From the NCBI RefSeq assembly GCF_024343615.1, contig NZ_RJUB01000002.1:86205-150204 (forward strand): DNA of 64,000 bases, read 5' to 3'. Position 1 is the first letter of the stretch; every line of letters begins with the position of its first letter. Of this stretch, positions 41,855 through 51,794 are shown in pieces. Under the pieces are notes generated by a model. That model was given only the letters and a program-made list of their open reading frames with translations. It was not told the DNA's origin and did not search any database. Position numbers and translations under genes: made by a program. The stretch is from Ferruginibacter sp. HRS2-29 (GTDB taxonomy: Bacteria > Bacteroidota > Bacteroidia > Chitinophagales > Chitinophagaceae).

Positions 41855-43702
41855 TTAATAGCCTCTTACATTTTTCCCTTCCATATAATTCATAAAAGCT
41901 TTATTACAAACCTTGTTGCCACCCGGAGTAGGGTAGTTGCCGGTGAAGTACCAGTCGCCTTTATTATTCGGGCAGGCTTCGTGCAAAGTTTCAATGGTCT
42001 GGTAAATCACGTCTACCGGGATATCAATGTCTTTCGGCGTGATCAGTTGTGCGATCTTGGCGGATATCTGCTCCAGCGAAAACGGTTTGTATACCTGGCG
42101 CACGATATTTTCGGTATGAAGCTGGTTATTGCGTTGCAATGTCTTGCATTTCTCCAGTAATTCTGTAAGCAAACTTTCCTGCCCGCTTTCTTTCAGTAAT
42201 TCCACCGCGGCTTTAAACGCGATGAAATCGCCCATTTTACTCATATCGATACCGTAACAATCCGGGTAGCGTATCTGCGGTGCAGAAGAAACAATGATGA
42301 TGCGTTTCGGCTTCAGCCTGCTCAGCATACGGATGATGCTTTCCTTTAAAGTAGTGCCACGTACGATGCTGTCATCTATCACCACCAGCGTATCCTGGTC
42401 TTTTTTCACGGTACCGTAAGTGATATCATATACGTGCTGCACCATTTCGTTGCGGCTGGAATCTTCGGTAATGAAAGTGCGCAGCTTCACATCCTTGATG
42501 GCGATCTTTTCAATACGGATCTTCCTGTTCACCATTTCCGATAATTTATCGGCATCAAAATCCTTGTTCCAGCTCAATATCCGCTCGATCTTTATCTGGT
42601 TGAGATAATCTTCGGCACCTTTTATCATTCCGTAAAAAGCGGTTTCTGCGGTATTGGGTATGAACGAGAAAATGGTGTTTTTCAGATCGTAATCCACAGC
42701 CTTCAGCAAAACCGGGCTGAGGTTGTACCCGAGTGCAATACGCTCGCGGTATATTTTTTCATCGCTGCCGCGACTGAAATAGATACGTTCAAAGCTGCAG
42801 GCTTTACGCTCTTTGGCCGGAACGATCTGCTCGATGGTATAACTGCCATCTGCACGGGCAATCAATGCGGTGCCGGGCATCAGCTCCTGTACTTCGTTCT
42901 CTTCCAGGTTGAAAGCGGTGCGAATGGCAGCCCGTTCGCTGGCAGCCACGATCACATCTTCGTTGATATAATAATAAGAAGGGCGTATGCCATGCGCATC
43001 CCTTACCACAAAACCATCGCCATTACCCACTAGGCCACCGAAGTGGAAACCCCCGTCGAACAAGGGCACAGCTTTTTTCAACACACTCACGATATCCATT
43101 TCGCCTTCGTTGTTCTCATCGGCTTTCACCAGGAAATGGTGTACCACTTCCATCATGGCGGCAAGATCGCTCTGGCATTGGAATTCGCCGGGGCTCATAT
43201 TGATGAGGTCAAAAAGTTCTTCTGTATTTACAAGGTTGAAGTTGCCCGCCAGCGCCAGGTTGCGGCTGGGGATGGTATTCTTTTTTATGAAGGGATGGCA
43301 GAAATTGACATCGTTTTTTCCCTGTGTGCCGTAGCGCAAATGGCCTAGCAAAACCTCACCCATCACATTGATATGCCCCTTCATCAATCCCGGGTGGTTG
43401 CGGATATCCGGCTGGTATTTCTCCACTTCTTCAATCTCTTTGCCGATCTGCGAAAAAAGGTCCGCTATAGGCTGTGGGGCATTGCTGCGGAGCCGGTAAA
43501 GAAACGGATAACCGGGTTCCGTATCGAGCTTGATGGTAGCGATCCCGGCGCCATCCTGGCCACGGTTGTGTTGTTTTTCCATCAGCAGGTATAGCTTATT
43601 AAGGCCATACAAAACTGAATCATATTTCTGTTGGTAAAAACTGAATGGTTTCCGGAGACGAATGAAAGCCAGGCCACATTCGTGTTTGATTGCGTCGCTC
43701 AT
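41855..43702 (-). CDS. purF: Amidophosphoribosyltransferase (PurF-like), extended form
   Basis: A 615-residue protein, about 130 longer than E. coli PurF. The Ntn glutaminase domain has HECGLAFIRL with Cys9 as the expected nucleophile after propeptide removal, then KQHNRGQDGAGIA and LLGHLRYGTQGKN. The phosphoribosyltransferase domain has VVIDDSIVRGTTLKESI (PRPP loop) and RIIIVSSAPQIRYPDCYGIDMS. It catalyses PRPP plus glutamine to phosphoribosylamine, the first purine step. The extra length lies between and after the domains. Some genomes hold a second, shorter PurF; I cannot tell here which one this is. Confidence 0.9.
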   Translation of the reverse strand: MSDAIKHECGLAFIRLRKPFSFYQQKYDSVLYGLNKLYLLMEKQHNRGQDGAGIATIKLDTEPGYPFLYRLRSNAPQPIADLFSQIGKEIEEVEKYQPDIRNHPGLMKGHINVMGEVLLGHLRYGTQGKNDVNFCHPFIKKNTIPSRNLALAGNFNLVNTEELFDLINMSPGEFQCQSDLAAMMEVVHHFLVKADENNEGEMDIVSVLKKAVPLFDGGFHFGGLVGNGDGFVVRDAHGIRPSYYYINEDVIVAASERAAIRTAFNLEENEVQELMPGTALIARADGSYTIEQIVPAKERKACSFERIYFSRGSDEKIYRERIALGYNLSPVLLKAVDYDLKNTIFSFIPNTAETAFYGMIKGAEDYLNQIKIERILSWNKDFDADKLSEMVNRKIRIEKIAIKDVKLRTFITEDSSRNEMVQHVYDITYGTVKKDQDTLVVIDDSIVRGTTLKESIIRMLSRLKPKRIIIVSSAPQIRYPDCYGIDMSKMGDFIAFKAAVELLKESGQESLLTELLEKCKTLQRNNQLHTENIVRQVYKPFSLEQISAKIAQLITPKDIDIPVDVIYQTIETLHEACPNNKGDWYFTGNYPTPGGNKVCNKAFMNYMEGKNVRGY

Positions 43703-43727
43703 GTGCAGAGGTGACTGTGATGAGTTG

Positions 43728-43759
43728 CAAAATTAGGTTATTGCAGTACACCAAACAAA
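43728..43759 (-). promoter_or_regulatory. Promoter of purF
   Basis: On the minus strand TTTG (43756-43759), 20-bp spacer and TAATTTTG (43728-43735), an exact match to the TTTG/TAnnTTTG pattern. The -33 box is part of the T-tract of the upstream terminator. Confidence 0.75.
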
Positions 43760-43784
43760 AAACCATCGACGATTATCGATGGTT
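43756..43784 (-). terminator. Intrinsic terminator of the outer membrane barrel gene
   Basis: On the minus strand AACCATCGA, loop, TCGATGGTT (43761-43784) then TTTTGTTTGG. It overlaps the purF -33 box. Confidence 0.82.
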
Positions 43785-43811
43785 TTGCAAATATTTGAAT
43801 ATTGATAACAA

Positions 43812-44540
43812 TTATAAACCGCTTATCGTAAGCCCGATCTGCACTGCTTTGATGTCCTGGGCCACCCCATCTTTAAATACAGGAGTAAGGCTGTAAGAAC
43901 CAAACAGGCTGAAAATACCGTACCCTACGCGGGCTGTAGCAGCCAGGTTGGTGCTGTTGAAATAAGATTTGCTGGAAACCTTATCGATAGAATTGGCGAT
44001 ACGTGTACCCGCTTTGTTTTCAAGGTCTTTTCCTTTTGTAGCGCCTTTCAGCAACGTACCTATTTTGAGGCCGATAGCCGCTTTCAGCGATTTATTGGGA
44101 TTTTCAGGATTTGCTGTAAAACGGAATTCAACGGGTACCTGCAAATAGCTGGTAGTCAGTTTGTATTTTTTATAATGATTGGAACTGTCAGTAGCAACAA
44201 ATGGCAAGACCGATGCGGTGCTGGCAATATTTACATTCATATTTTTGAAATAGATGGCATTGGTACCGATACCAAGTCCGAATGCTACGCTGAAACGTGG
44301 GTCGCCCTTGAAAGGCTTGTTCAGCATAAGGTATACATTTCCACTGCGGTTGAGGCTTTTGATGTGGCTGTCGATGCTGTCTGGAGTGCCCGACCACATA
44401 TTCTGTGCTAACTGTAGCATGAAGTGATCACCGGCCCGGCTTACAATTTCAGAAACTTTATCTTTTTTTTCAGTAGTCGTCTGCGAGAAGGCAGAAACAG
44501 AAGCGGTAAGTGCAAGGAAAGCCACTAATAATTTTCTCAT
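43812..44540 (-). CDS. Outer membrane beta-barrel protein
   Basis: A 242-residue protein from ATG 44540 (MRKLLVAFLALTASVSAFSQ), with a clear signal peptide. The body has alternating strands ending in a typical C-terminal strand (DIKAVQIGLTISGL): FSVAFGLGIGTNAIYF, SYLQVPVEFRFTA, AAIGLKIGTLLKG and ARVGYGIFSLFGSYSLTPVF resemble the small OMP_b-brl_2 barrels of Bacteroidota. Function unknown. Confidence 0.85.
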   Translation of the reverse strand: MRKLLVAFLALTASVSAFSQTTTEKKDKVSEIVSRAGDHFMLQLAQNMWSGTPDSIDSHIKSLNRSGNVYLMLNKPFKGDPRFSVAFGLGIGTNAIYFKNMNVNIASTASVLPFVATDSSNHYKKYKLTTSYLQVPVEFRFTANPENPNKSLKAAIGLKIGTLLKGATKGKDLENKAGTRIANSIDKVSSKSYFNSTNLAATARVGYGIFSLFGSYSLTPVFKDGVAQDIKAVQIGLTISGL

Positions 44541-44557
44541 AATGTGTTCTTGTGCGG

Positions 44558-44565
44558 CAAAAATA
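44558..44565 (-). promoter_or_regulatory. -7 box of the barrel gene
   Basis: Minus-strand TATTTTTG matches TAnnTTTG exactly, 17 bp before the ATG. Confidence 0.55.
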
Positions 44566-44617
44566 ATTGTCAGCACGGTTAATGAAAGGTTAAATGATCA
44601 GTTAAAAACCGCGGTCA

Positions 44618-44719
44618 AGGCGGGATTCCGCGAAAGCGGGAGGCAAATGTAAGATTTATAACCCTAAATAAACCCCGCAGGTTTTACAACCCCGGAGGTT
44701 TTCAAACCCTGCGGGGTTT
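44618..44719. repeat. Hairpin repeats of the AACCCCGCAGG type
   Basis: AAACCCCGCAGGTTT (44670-44684) pairs with AAACCCTGCGGGGTTT (44704-44719), enclosing CAACCCCGGAGGTTTTC. A further CCGC-GAAA-GCGG hairpin lies at about 44628-44640. It could end the upstream minus-strand T9SS gene. Confidence 0.7.
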
Positions 44720-44722
44720 GCA

Positions 44723-46651
44723 TCAACGTAGCACCAACACCGTACCTTTTAATATTCCCGGTGCTTTTTTGAGATCGATCACATAAGTATATGCGCCTGC
44801 CGGAACATCTTCTCCTTTGAACTTCCCGTTCCAGGCAATATTTGCGTTCCTGGTTTGAAATACAACTTGTCCGTATCGGTTGAACACACTCAGTTCAAAA
44901 CCGGGAAATGCATTGAGTGCCGGAATATTCCAGGTAGGATTGATCGCATCGCCATTGGGTGTAAAGGCACTTGGGATATAAATGCCTTTATAAAACTTTA
45001 CATCCACCGCGTCGGTTGATATGCCGCATCCGTTGTTCGATTCTACCGTGAGCGTATAAGTAATATCCGTAGTGGGCGTAACCGAAGGCTGCAGGGATTG
45101 CGGATTACTCAGGAACTGTGCCGGCGACCAGTTGAACCGAAGATAAGTGCCATCGATGCTGCCCGAAAGGTTGACGGTCTGGCCTTCCACCAGGAATTTA
45201 TCGGGGCCCGCATTGGCGAAAGCTTTTACAAACACAGTTACATCCACCGTAGCCGTATCCTTACAACCTGCGGCATTGCTCACAATAGCCAGATACTTTG
45301 TGGTAGCCTCCGGTGATGCTTTCGGATTGGCTATAACCGTAGACGAAAGCCCTGCAGAAGGTTGCCACTCGTAACTGATGCCACCCGAAACACCCAACTG
45401 TGCACTGTCTTTTGTGCAGATGGAAGCCGTAGGTGAAGTAACCACAGCTACCGGCAATGCATTTACAACAACAGTTGTATTGGTCGTGGCTTTACAGCCG
45501 GCGGCATTGGTTACAGTAACATTGTAAACACCTCCCTGTGCAAGTTGAATATTATTTCTTGCAGAAGGACTCCCGGTAGAAGTATATCCGCCCGGGCCTG
45601 TCCAGTTGTAGGTGGTACCGCCTGAAGCTGTGAGGGATAAATTGGCACCCACGCATAAAGGCCCGTTGCTGGAAGCAGCGGCAACAGGATTGGCATTCAC
45701 ATTTACAGTGATCGGTTGCGACGATATCCTGCAGGCAGCCGAACCCATGTTTCCTGTTTCGGCCACATTAAGCCTGTATTGATAAATGCCTGGTGCGGCG
45801 TTGGCCGCGAAGTTTCGTGTTAAAGTTGTGGTGGTTTGCCCGGCTATATCCGACCATGCACCATTATTGAACCTCTGCTGCCATTGAAAAACCGGCACTA
45901 AAAACCCGCCGGAAACGGTGCAGGAGAAATTATAATTCTTCGCCGTTCCTTCGCAGATATTCGCGATGGTAGAAGGCTCGCCGGTAATGGCGGGTGTAAG
46001 CTGGGGGCCGCAGGGGCGGAAAGTGATATCATCGAGCGCAAGATCGTTCCCGCAGCCACCAGGAGCGTTGTTCTTTATTCGCACAATGATATTGGATCCT
46101 GCCGGCGGTGTGGTAAAAAAGAAACCGTATTGTGTCCAGGTAGGCGAAACAGTAGGGGGAATATTACCCGTATTGTAGGTTTTTAATACCGTGCCATCTG
46201 TTTTTTCGATGGTAAAAGTGAGGTTGGGCTGGTTGGATGACCCGCCGCAGGAAGAAGGAAGGATCACATTGGCCACCCATGCGGCAAACTCGTAAGTGCT
46301 GTTGCCGCAGAGCCCGTTGATCTGCTCCACGTAAAAATCTTTGGGATCGATGGATGCATTCACCAGCATGAAATAACCATTGGGATCGCCAGTGTGATCG
46401 CTGCCTAAAGTAAACCAGCTGTTTCCAAAACAAGCCGTGGTGCTGCTTCTAACGGTATAACTCCCATCGTTCGGACAATCGGTATTGGTATAGCTATAAC
46501 CTGTAGCCGCGGAAGTAAGCGGTGCACCGGGATTGCTGCCAGCGCCAAAAGTGATGTTCACGATAGGGTCGCCAAGGCTGCCCTGGCAAAGCTGTGCCAT
46601 AACTCCTGTGGAGAGAAAAAAGAATACAAAAAAAAGGAAGCTTCTGGTCAT
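44723..46651 (-). CDS. T9SS type B sorted, Ig-like repeat surface protein
   Basis: A 642-residue protein from ATG 46651 (MTRSFLFFVFFFLSTGVMAQ), signal peptide included. Residues about 20-190 form a lectin or cell-adhesion-like domain with four cysteines; then PKD/Ig-like repeats (ANPVAAASSNGPLCVG, GVYNVTVTNAAGCKATTN, PLSAVVTSP-like) to about 520. The last 90 residues (IYIPSAFTPNGDAINPTWNI, FELSVFNRYGQVVFQT, WNGKFKGEDVPAGAYTYVID) are the gliding-motility-type C-terminal domain used for type IX secretion type B sorting. It is thus a secreted surface protein; ligand unknown. Confidence 0.9.
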   Translation of the reverse strand: MTRSFLFFVFFFLSTGVMAQLCQGSLGDPIVNITFGAGSNPGAPLTSAATGYSYTNTDCPNDGSYTVRSSTTACFGNSWFTLGSDHTGDPNGYFMLVNASIDPKDFYVEQINGLCGNSTYEFAAWVANVILPSSCGGSSNQPNLTFTIEKTDGTVLKTYNTGNIPPTVSPTWTQYGFFFTTPPAGSNIIVRIKNNAPGGCGNDLALDDITFRPCGPQLTPAITGEPSTIANICEGTAKNYNFSCTVSGGFLVPVFQWQQRFNNGAWSDIAGQTTTTLTRNFAANAAPGIYQYRLNVAETGNMGSAACRISSQPITVNVNANPVAAASSNGPLCVGANLSLTASGGTTYNWTGPGGYTSTGSPSARNNIQLAQGGVYNVTVTNAAGCKATTNTTVVVNALPVAVVTSPTASICTKDSAQLGVSGGISYEWQPSAGLSSTVIANPKASPEATTKYLAIVSNAAGCKDTATVDVTVFVKAFANAGPDKFLVEGQTVNLSGSIDGTYLRFNWSPAQFLSNPQSLQPSVTPTTDITYTLTVESNNGCGISTDAVDVKFYKGIYIPSAFTPNGDAINPTWNIPALNAFPGFELSVFNRYGQVVFQTRNANIAWNGKFKGEDVPAGAYTYVIDLKKAPGILKGTVLVLR

Positions 46652-46826
46652 GCTATGCAAATATCTATAATCAATTAAGAATTAAAAATTAAGAATTAAG
46701 AAAAGCGCTGATTAAAAGTGAGTCCTCAAATTCAACGGATATATGTTACAAATAATTTGTACGACTTGCCTGGTAAAGAAACAATCTGCGAAATCCGCGT
46801 AATCCTTTTTAATCTGTGATTGATAA
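46652..46826. other. Gap between the T9SS gene start and the PUL 3' end
   Basis: Contains AATTAAG units (46674-46698) and an ATCCGCGTAATCC / AATCTGTGATTG repeat (46793-46820) also found at 63360 and 63505. No gene. Confidence 0.5.
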
Positions 46827-46852
46827 GAAAAACCCGGATAGACATCCGGGTT
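46827..46852 (-). terminator. Intrinsic terminator of the PUL operon
   Basis: Minus strand: AACCCGGAT, GTCT loop, ATCCGGGTT (46831-46852), then TTTTCTTATC. It ends the PUL 36 bp after its last stop. Confidence 0.85.
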
Positions 46853-46887
46853 GTTCAAACCTTAAAAGAAACGCATATGAAAAAATC

Positions 46888-48105
46888 TTACAATTGTTGG
46901 TATACTCTTACATAATCAACGATCATCCAGGAAGGGATGATGGAAGTAGCATCGGGATTACCCGGCCAGTTTCCACCCACCGCAAAATTGATGATGAAGA
47001 AAAATTCTTCGTTGAAAGGATAAATGTTGCTGCCAAATTCAGCCTTGGTATGGGTTGAAAAAGGAACCCCATCCAGCAGCCAGGTAATTTCATCCTGTTT
47101 CCATTCGATGGAAAACACATGAAACTGGTCGTTGAAAGTTCCTGATGTCAACGATTTGTTGCCACCCAACTGTGTGCTTCCGGGCCCGGGACCAAAATGC
47201 AAGGTACCGTAGGTGGTAGAAGGCTGCTTGCCGATCATTTCCATGATATCCAGCTCGCCGCTTTTGGGCCATCCACCATACACGGAATTATTGGGCATCA
47301 TCCAGAAAGCCGGCCACATGCCCTGGCTTTTGGGCAGCAATGCCCTGAAATCTATCCTGCCGTATTTGAATTTCCGTTTATCACGGGAAACGATCTTGGT
47401 AGAAGTGTAATTTTTTCCACCGGCATTTTCCGCCCTGGCTTCAATCACCATTTTTCCATCCTGGAAAGTGGTATTGGCCGCCTGGTAATATTCCAGCTCA
47501 TTATTTCCCCAGCCACAGTTGCCGGGGCAACCATCGCCGTTTTCAAAAGTCCAGTCTGCAGTGTTTACTGCCGCACCATTGAACTCATCGGCCCAAACCA
47601 GGGTATAACCCGGGTAAGAGGTAGGCGCATCGTATCCTGTATTATTAAAAACGATCTTTGTGTCTTCATTCATGATAGTGCCGATGGCCTGTCCGCGGGA
47701 TATCAGGCAACCAACCGGTGAAGTAAGGTTCACTTTAAAATCTTCATTTCCTTCTTTGAGGTCATCGCCGTTCACATTCACCACGAATGTCTTTTCTTTT
47801 TCGCCGGGGGCGAAACTGATGGTTTGCGAAGCGGCCGCATAATCTTCCCCTGCCTTTGCCACTCCATCCGCCGTAGCGCAGGTAATGCTTACCGTACCGG
47901 TGGAAGTTTTATCGAGCTTGACCACAAATGAAAAAGCGGTAGTGCCGGAGTTGCCTTCCAGGAAGGATACATCGGCGACACTCACTTTTGGTATGGCATC
48001 AATTCCACCGCCACCACCACCGCCATCGCCACTTTTGGAGCAGCTGCTGAGCATTGCCAGCAGGGAAACGAAAATACTTAAGAGCATGCTGTTATTTTTT
48101 TTCAT
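46888..48105 (-). CDS. GH16 (laminarinase-type) lipoprotein with Calx-beta domain
   Basis: A 405-residue lipoprotein (signal ending LSSC, Cys22), then a short poly-Gly linker. Residues about 45-145 are a Calx-beta domain (VSVADVSFLEGNSGTTAFSF ... GDDLKEGNEDFKVNL). The GH16 domain (about 165-405) starts TLVWADEFNG, has ELEYYQAAN, and the catalytic GELDIMEMIG (nucleophile and acid/base Glu around the Asp) near residue 285; it ends WMIVDYVRVYQQL. Family use: endo-beta-1,3 or mixed-linked glucan cleavage. Last gene of the PUL, at the cell surface. Confidence 0.93.
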   Translation of the reverse strand: MKKNNSMLLSIFVSLLAMLSSCSKSGDGGGGGGGIDAIPKVSVADVSFLEGNSGTTAFSFVVKLDKTSTGTVSITCATADGVAKAGEDYAAASQTISFAPGEKEKTFVVNVNGDDLKEGNEDFKVNLTSPVGCLISRGQAIGTIMNEDTKIVFNNTGYDAPTSYPGYTLVWADEFNGAAVNTADWTFENGDGCPGNCGWGNNELEYYQAANTTFQDGKMVIEARAENAGGKNYTSTKIVSRDKRKFKYGRIDFRALLPKSQGMWPAFWMMPNNSVYGGWPKSGELDIMEMIGKQPSTTYGTLHFGPGPGSTQLGGNKSLTSGTFNDQFHVFSIEWKQDEITWLLDGVPFSTHTKAEFGSNIYPFNEEFFFIINFAVGGNWPGNPDATSIIPSWMIVDYVRVYQQL

Positions 48106-48115
48106 ACGAATATTT

Positions 48116-49594
48116 TTACCAGATATAGGTTACAACAGAGTTTGCCGCAATAGTTGTATTACCGATCTTGTTTTTATAACCAATGTTGAATGATTGATCC
48201 GTTGCTGCGTCATTCGATACGATGAGCACTTTTTTCCCATCCGGGCGAAGGAAGGCTGCCGTCTGCAGGTTGCCGGTGTTACTCATGATCCTCACAGATC
48301 CGGCCGGCACAAACTTAGAGGCTTGCGCTACGATATAATATCCTACGTTCCTGGTGATCGAGCTGCCGGAAATAGTGAGTGCACCCATACATTGTGTACA
48401 GCCACCCGGTGTGTGTGGGCCAAATGTGGCATCATTTGCAAGGTTCCACTCCAGCGCTATCTTGCTCCAGTTGCGCATACTGCCTATGATCACATTGCGG
48501 AGGTGCCAGTTGAGATCGTCCTTAAAACTTCCCGCCGAAGAGGTCCATTGCTCGGTGAAATAAACATTTTTGGTAGGGTAAGCATTGTGCACCAGGCTCA
48601 TACTTGAAATATCTCCACCATATAAATGAAAAGCAGAGCCATCTACATATGGCCTTGCCCCTGCATCATCCAGCACAGTGATAGGGTATACGATCTGATC
48701 CAGATTATGATCGTACGCTATAATCTTGGTAGTAATGTTTGCCGCCGCAAATGCAGGGCCCAGATTGTTTTTGATGAAAGCCGCCTGGTCCAGAGCAGAC
48801 ATATAAAGACTTGGCGTATTGTCAGCATTGAGCGGTTCGTTTTGTGGCGTAATTGCATCGATGGTAATACCCTGGGCCTTCATGGCCTGTATGAATTTTA
48901 CAAAATAGTTGGCGTAAGCCTGATAATAGATCGGGTTGAGGTTACCGCCTTTTGCAGTAGTAGTATTGATCTTCATCCACACCGGTGGCGACCACGGAGA
49001 TCCCAGTATTTTAATATTGGGGTTGATGGCCAGGATCTCTTTCAGCAAAGGAACCACATGGGTAGCATCGTCTGCCAGGGAGAAATTTGCCAGCGTGGGA
49101 TCGGTTTGCCCCGCGGGCATATCATTATAAGAAAAAACGGTACCGCTAAGATCCGTAGCGCCAATGCCGATGCGCAGGTAACTTATCCCGATGCTGCCTT
49201 CGCCGCTGCCGAAAAGTTCGGTAAGCAACTGGGCTTTGGTGGTAGCCGGCAATTGATTGATCACAAAAGCGCTGCCTTGTGTAAGCGTGTATCCAAATCC
49301 GTCCACCGTTTGAAACTTTACGGTAGAATCTACTGTGATAGTAGGCGAACTGTTGGTGGTGCTTACAAAATTGATCGCTGTGGTTTGTTTGGCCAGCAGC
49401 ACGGATTTATCTCCGGAAGTGCGCCAGTATTCAACATCGGAAGCAGCTGCAGGAGGTGTTACCGGTGGGGTAACAGGAGGTGTTACGGGAGGGGTGGTGC
49501 CGCCGCCAACATCCGAAGATTTGGAGCAACCGCTGATTCCCATCGCCAGTGCGGCAGCAGAAACGAATAAATAATTTAAGAAAGTCTTTCTCAT
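48116..49594 (-). CDS. GH30 family glycosidase lipoprotein
   Basis: A 492-residue lipoprotein (signal ending ISGC, Cys23) with a TPPVTPPVTPP linker after the Cys. GH30 barrel motifs: VDGFGYTLTQGSAFVINQL, YLRIGIGATDLS, SPWSPPVWMK, ITPQNEPLNAD (acid/base Glu near 252), AFHLYGGD and YFTEQWTS (nucleophile Glu near 346), then a beta-sandwich. GH30 of this group cleaves beta-1,6-glucan or beta-glucosides, which suits removal of side chains from laminarin-type glucan. Ten base pairs separate it from the GH16 gene. Confidence 0.92.
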   Translation of the reverse strand: MRKTFLNYLFVSAAALAMGISGCSKSSDVGGGTTPPVTPPVTPPVTPPAAASDVEYWRTSGDKSVLLAKQTTAINFVSTTNSSPTITVDSTVKFQTVDGFGYTLTQGSAFVINQLPATTKAQLLTELFGSGEGSIGISYLRIGIGATDLSGTVFSYNDMPAGQTDPTLANFSLADDATHVVPLLKEILAINPNIKILGSPWSPPVWMKINTTTAKGGNLNPIYYQAYANYFVKFIQAMKAQGITIDAITPQNEPLNADNTPSLYMSALDQAAFIKNNLGPAFAAANITTKIIAYDHNLDQIVYPITVLDDAGARPYVDGSAFHLYGGDISSMSLVHNAYPTKNVYFTEQWTSSAGSFKDDLNWHLRNVIIGSMRNWSKIALEWNLANDATFGPHTPGGCTQCMGALTISGSSITRNVGYYIVAQASKFVPAGSVRIMSNTGNLQTAAFLRPDGKKVLIVSNDAATDQSFNIGYKNKIGNTTIAANSVVTYIW

Positions 49595-49605
49595 GGTGTA
49601 TAAAA

Positions 49606-51780
49606 TTATAAAGTGATGGTGCCGTTCAATTTTATGGTACGTGATGAGCCTCCTACGAGGATATCAAAGTTACCGTTGTCCATCACCCAGGTGTTTTTCA
49701 CATCGTTAAAGTATTTAAAAGCATCTTCGTTCAAAGTGATCGTTACGGTCTTTTCTTCTCCCGGAGCCAGGACTATTTTCTGAAAGCCTTTGAGTTCCTT
49801 TTCAGGCCTTGGCAGCAGGGATTTTTGCTGGTGAACATATAACTGGGCCACTTCCGATCCTGCCACTTTGCCGGTGTTTTTTACGGTAAATGAAACCAGT
49901 GCCGTATTTCCTGCAGTAGTCATTTTCAGGTTGCTGTAGTCGAAGCTGGTGTATGAAAGGCCATGACCAAAAGCAAACTGGGGCTCTACTTTGAATTTGT
50001 CGTAATAGCGGTAGCCTACATAAATATCATCCAGGTAGTGAACGATCAATGATTGAGCTGTATCACCAGGATATTCCCCAAGTGCATAGGAAGGGTTGTC
50101 TTCCAGTTTTTTCGGAAAGCTCATCGGCAGTTTTCCCGAAGGGTTTACATCACCATAAATGATCTTTGCCAATGCATTACCGCCTTCCAGTCCGGCGTAC
50201 CATGCCTGCAACACGGCCGGGGTTTTATCCACCCATTGGGTCATATCGATCGCTCCGCCGCCCATCAATACCACTACGGTCTTAGGATTGGCTTTTATCA
50301 CCGCTTTCAGCAGTTCATCCTGCCCGAAAGGCATTTTCATATCCTGCTTGTCGATATCTTCCGCATCGTATGCATTATCAGCCCAAACATCGTACCTGAA
50401 ACCGTGCGTCCAGCCACCAACAAATACCACCACATCCGATTTGGAGGCTGCGGCCACCGCTTCATCTATCAGTTTTTGATCGGCTCCGCCACCACGAACG
50501 ATATCATATCCTTTGGCGTAATTGATCTTCACTTTTCCGCCATTTGTTTTCAATCCCGCCAGGGGGGTGATCTCATAAAACGCACGAACCTGTGAACTAC
50601 CACCTCCCATCGATTGCTTGCGGTCGGCATTGTACCCGATCACCGCGATGGATTTTACTGTATTCTTATTGAGCGGAAGCAGGTTATTATCATTTTTGAG
50701 GAGAACAATGCCTTCTTCGGCAACTTTCAATGCAGTTTGCTGATGAGCTTTGGTATTGTATTCACCTTTTTTTACCTGGCCATCGATCATTCCTGTTTTG
50801 AACATCACATACAGGATACGGCGAACTTTTTCGTCGAGCAGGTATTCCGGCAGTTTGCCGGCTTTTATCAGTTTAACTACTGTATCGCCGAGGAAGAATT
50901 TGCTGTAATCGGGGTTTGGAAGCATACCGAGGTCGGTACCCATTTCAAGGTCCATACCGTTCCAGTAAGCCTGGGCGGTGTTGTGTACCGCGTTCCAATC
51001 GCTCATCACCAGCCCTTTGAACCCCCATTCTTTTTTGAGCACCTGCTCCAGCAGGTAGTTGCTGTGAGACCCCCATTGCCCGCGGAATTTGTTGTAAGAA
51101 CTCATGAGTGTATTCACGCCGGCTTCCTGCACCGCGGCTTTGAAACCGGGCATATATATTTCACGCAAGGCACGCTCGCTCATTTCAACATTGATGGTAA
51201 AACGTTTTGATTCCTGGTTGTTGGCGAGGTAATGTTTTACGCAGGCGGAAACACCCTGGTCCTGCACACCTTTGATATATCCAACACACATTTTTGACAC
51301 CAGGAACGGATCTTCACTTTCGTATTCGAAATTCCTTCCGTTGAGTGGCCCGCGTATGATATTGATGCCGGGGCCCAGGATCACATTCTTACCACGAAAA
51401 GCAGCCTCACTTCCCAGCACGCTACCAAAATCGTAACCCAGCTTTGGGTTCCAGGTGGCGGCGAGGCAAACGCCTACCGGCATATAAGTACCGCTGTCGA
51501 GGGAGTTGTTGTCGAGTTCCCAGTCGCGGCCATGCTCGGGCCTTACGCCGTGAGGCCCGTCGGAAGTCACCAGTTCGGGAATACCAAGACGGGGAACACC
51601 GCCGGATGTGAAGGAAGAAGAGGCATGTATCATCTTCACTTTTTCTTCCAGCGTAAGCTGTTTTATGAGCGCACTGATCTTTGCAGATGTGTCGAACCCG
51701 GCCTGCGCATTCGCCTGTAGCGAGCATGTGGCAGCGATTGCCAGCATCCACACTTTGCCAAAAGAGGATTTCTTTATCAT
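49606..51780 (-). CDS. GH3 beta-glucosidase
   Basis: A 724-residue protein with a signal peptide ending near ANAQ (residue 26). GH3 N-terminal barrel: HASSSFTSGGVPRLGIPELV, DGPHGVRPEHG, NLEY and GLVMSDWNAVHN with the nucleophile Asp near residue 268; then the alpha/beta sandwich (AVIGYNADRKQSMGGGSSQV) and a C-terminal fibronectin III-like domain (TVKNTGKVAGSEVAQLYVHQ). Releases terminal glucose from beta-gluco-oligosaccharides in the periplasm. It lies 11 bp before GH30. Confidence 0.94.
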   Translation of the reverse strand: MIKKSSFGKVWMLAIAATCSLQANAQAGFDTSAKISALIKQLTLEEKVKMIHASSSFTSGGVPRLGIPELVTSDGPHGVRPEHGRDWELDNNSLDSGTYMPVGVCLAATWNPKLGYDFGSVLGSEAAFRGKNVILGPGINIIRGPLNGRNFEYESEDPFLVSKMCVGYIKGVQDQGVSACVKHYLANNQESKRFTINVEMSERALREIYMPGFKAAVQEAGVNTLMSSYNKFRGQWGSHSNYLLEQVLKKEWGFKGLVMSDWNAVHNTAQAYWNGMDLEMGTDLGMLPNPDYSKFFLGDTVVKLIKAGKLPEYLLDEKVRRILYVMFKTGMIDGQVKKGEYNTKAHQQTALKVAEEGIVLLKNDNNLLPLNKNTVKSIAVIGYNADRKQSMGGGSSQVRAFYEITPLAGLKTNGGKVKINYAKGYDIVRGGGADQKLIDEAVAAASKSDVVVFVGGWTHGFRYDVWADNAYDAEDIDKQDMKMPFGQDELLKAVIKANPKTVVVLMGGGAIDMTQWVDKTPAVLQAWYAGLEGGNALAKIIYGDVNPSGKLPMSFPKKLEDNPSYALGEYPGDTAQSLIVHYLDDIYVGYRYYDKFKVEPQFAFGHGLSYTSFDYSNLKMTTAGNTALVSFTVKNTGKVAGSEVAQLYVHQQKSLLPRPEKELKGFQKIVLAPGEEKTVTITLNEDAFKYFNDVKNTWVMDNGNFDILVGGSSRTIKLNGTITL

Positions 51781-51794
51781 AATGATTGGTATGT

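Noticed and set aside
49440..49500. Tandem repeat in the GH30 gene
   Set aside because: It is in frame and encodes a Pro/Thr linker after the lipobox, common in surface lipoproteins.
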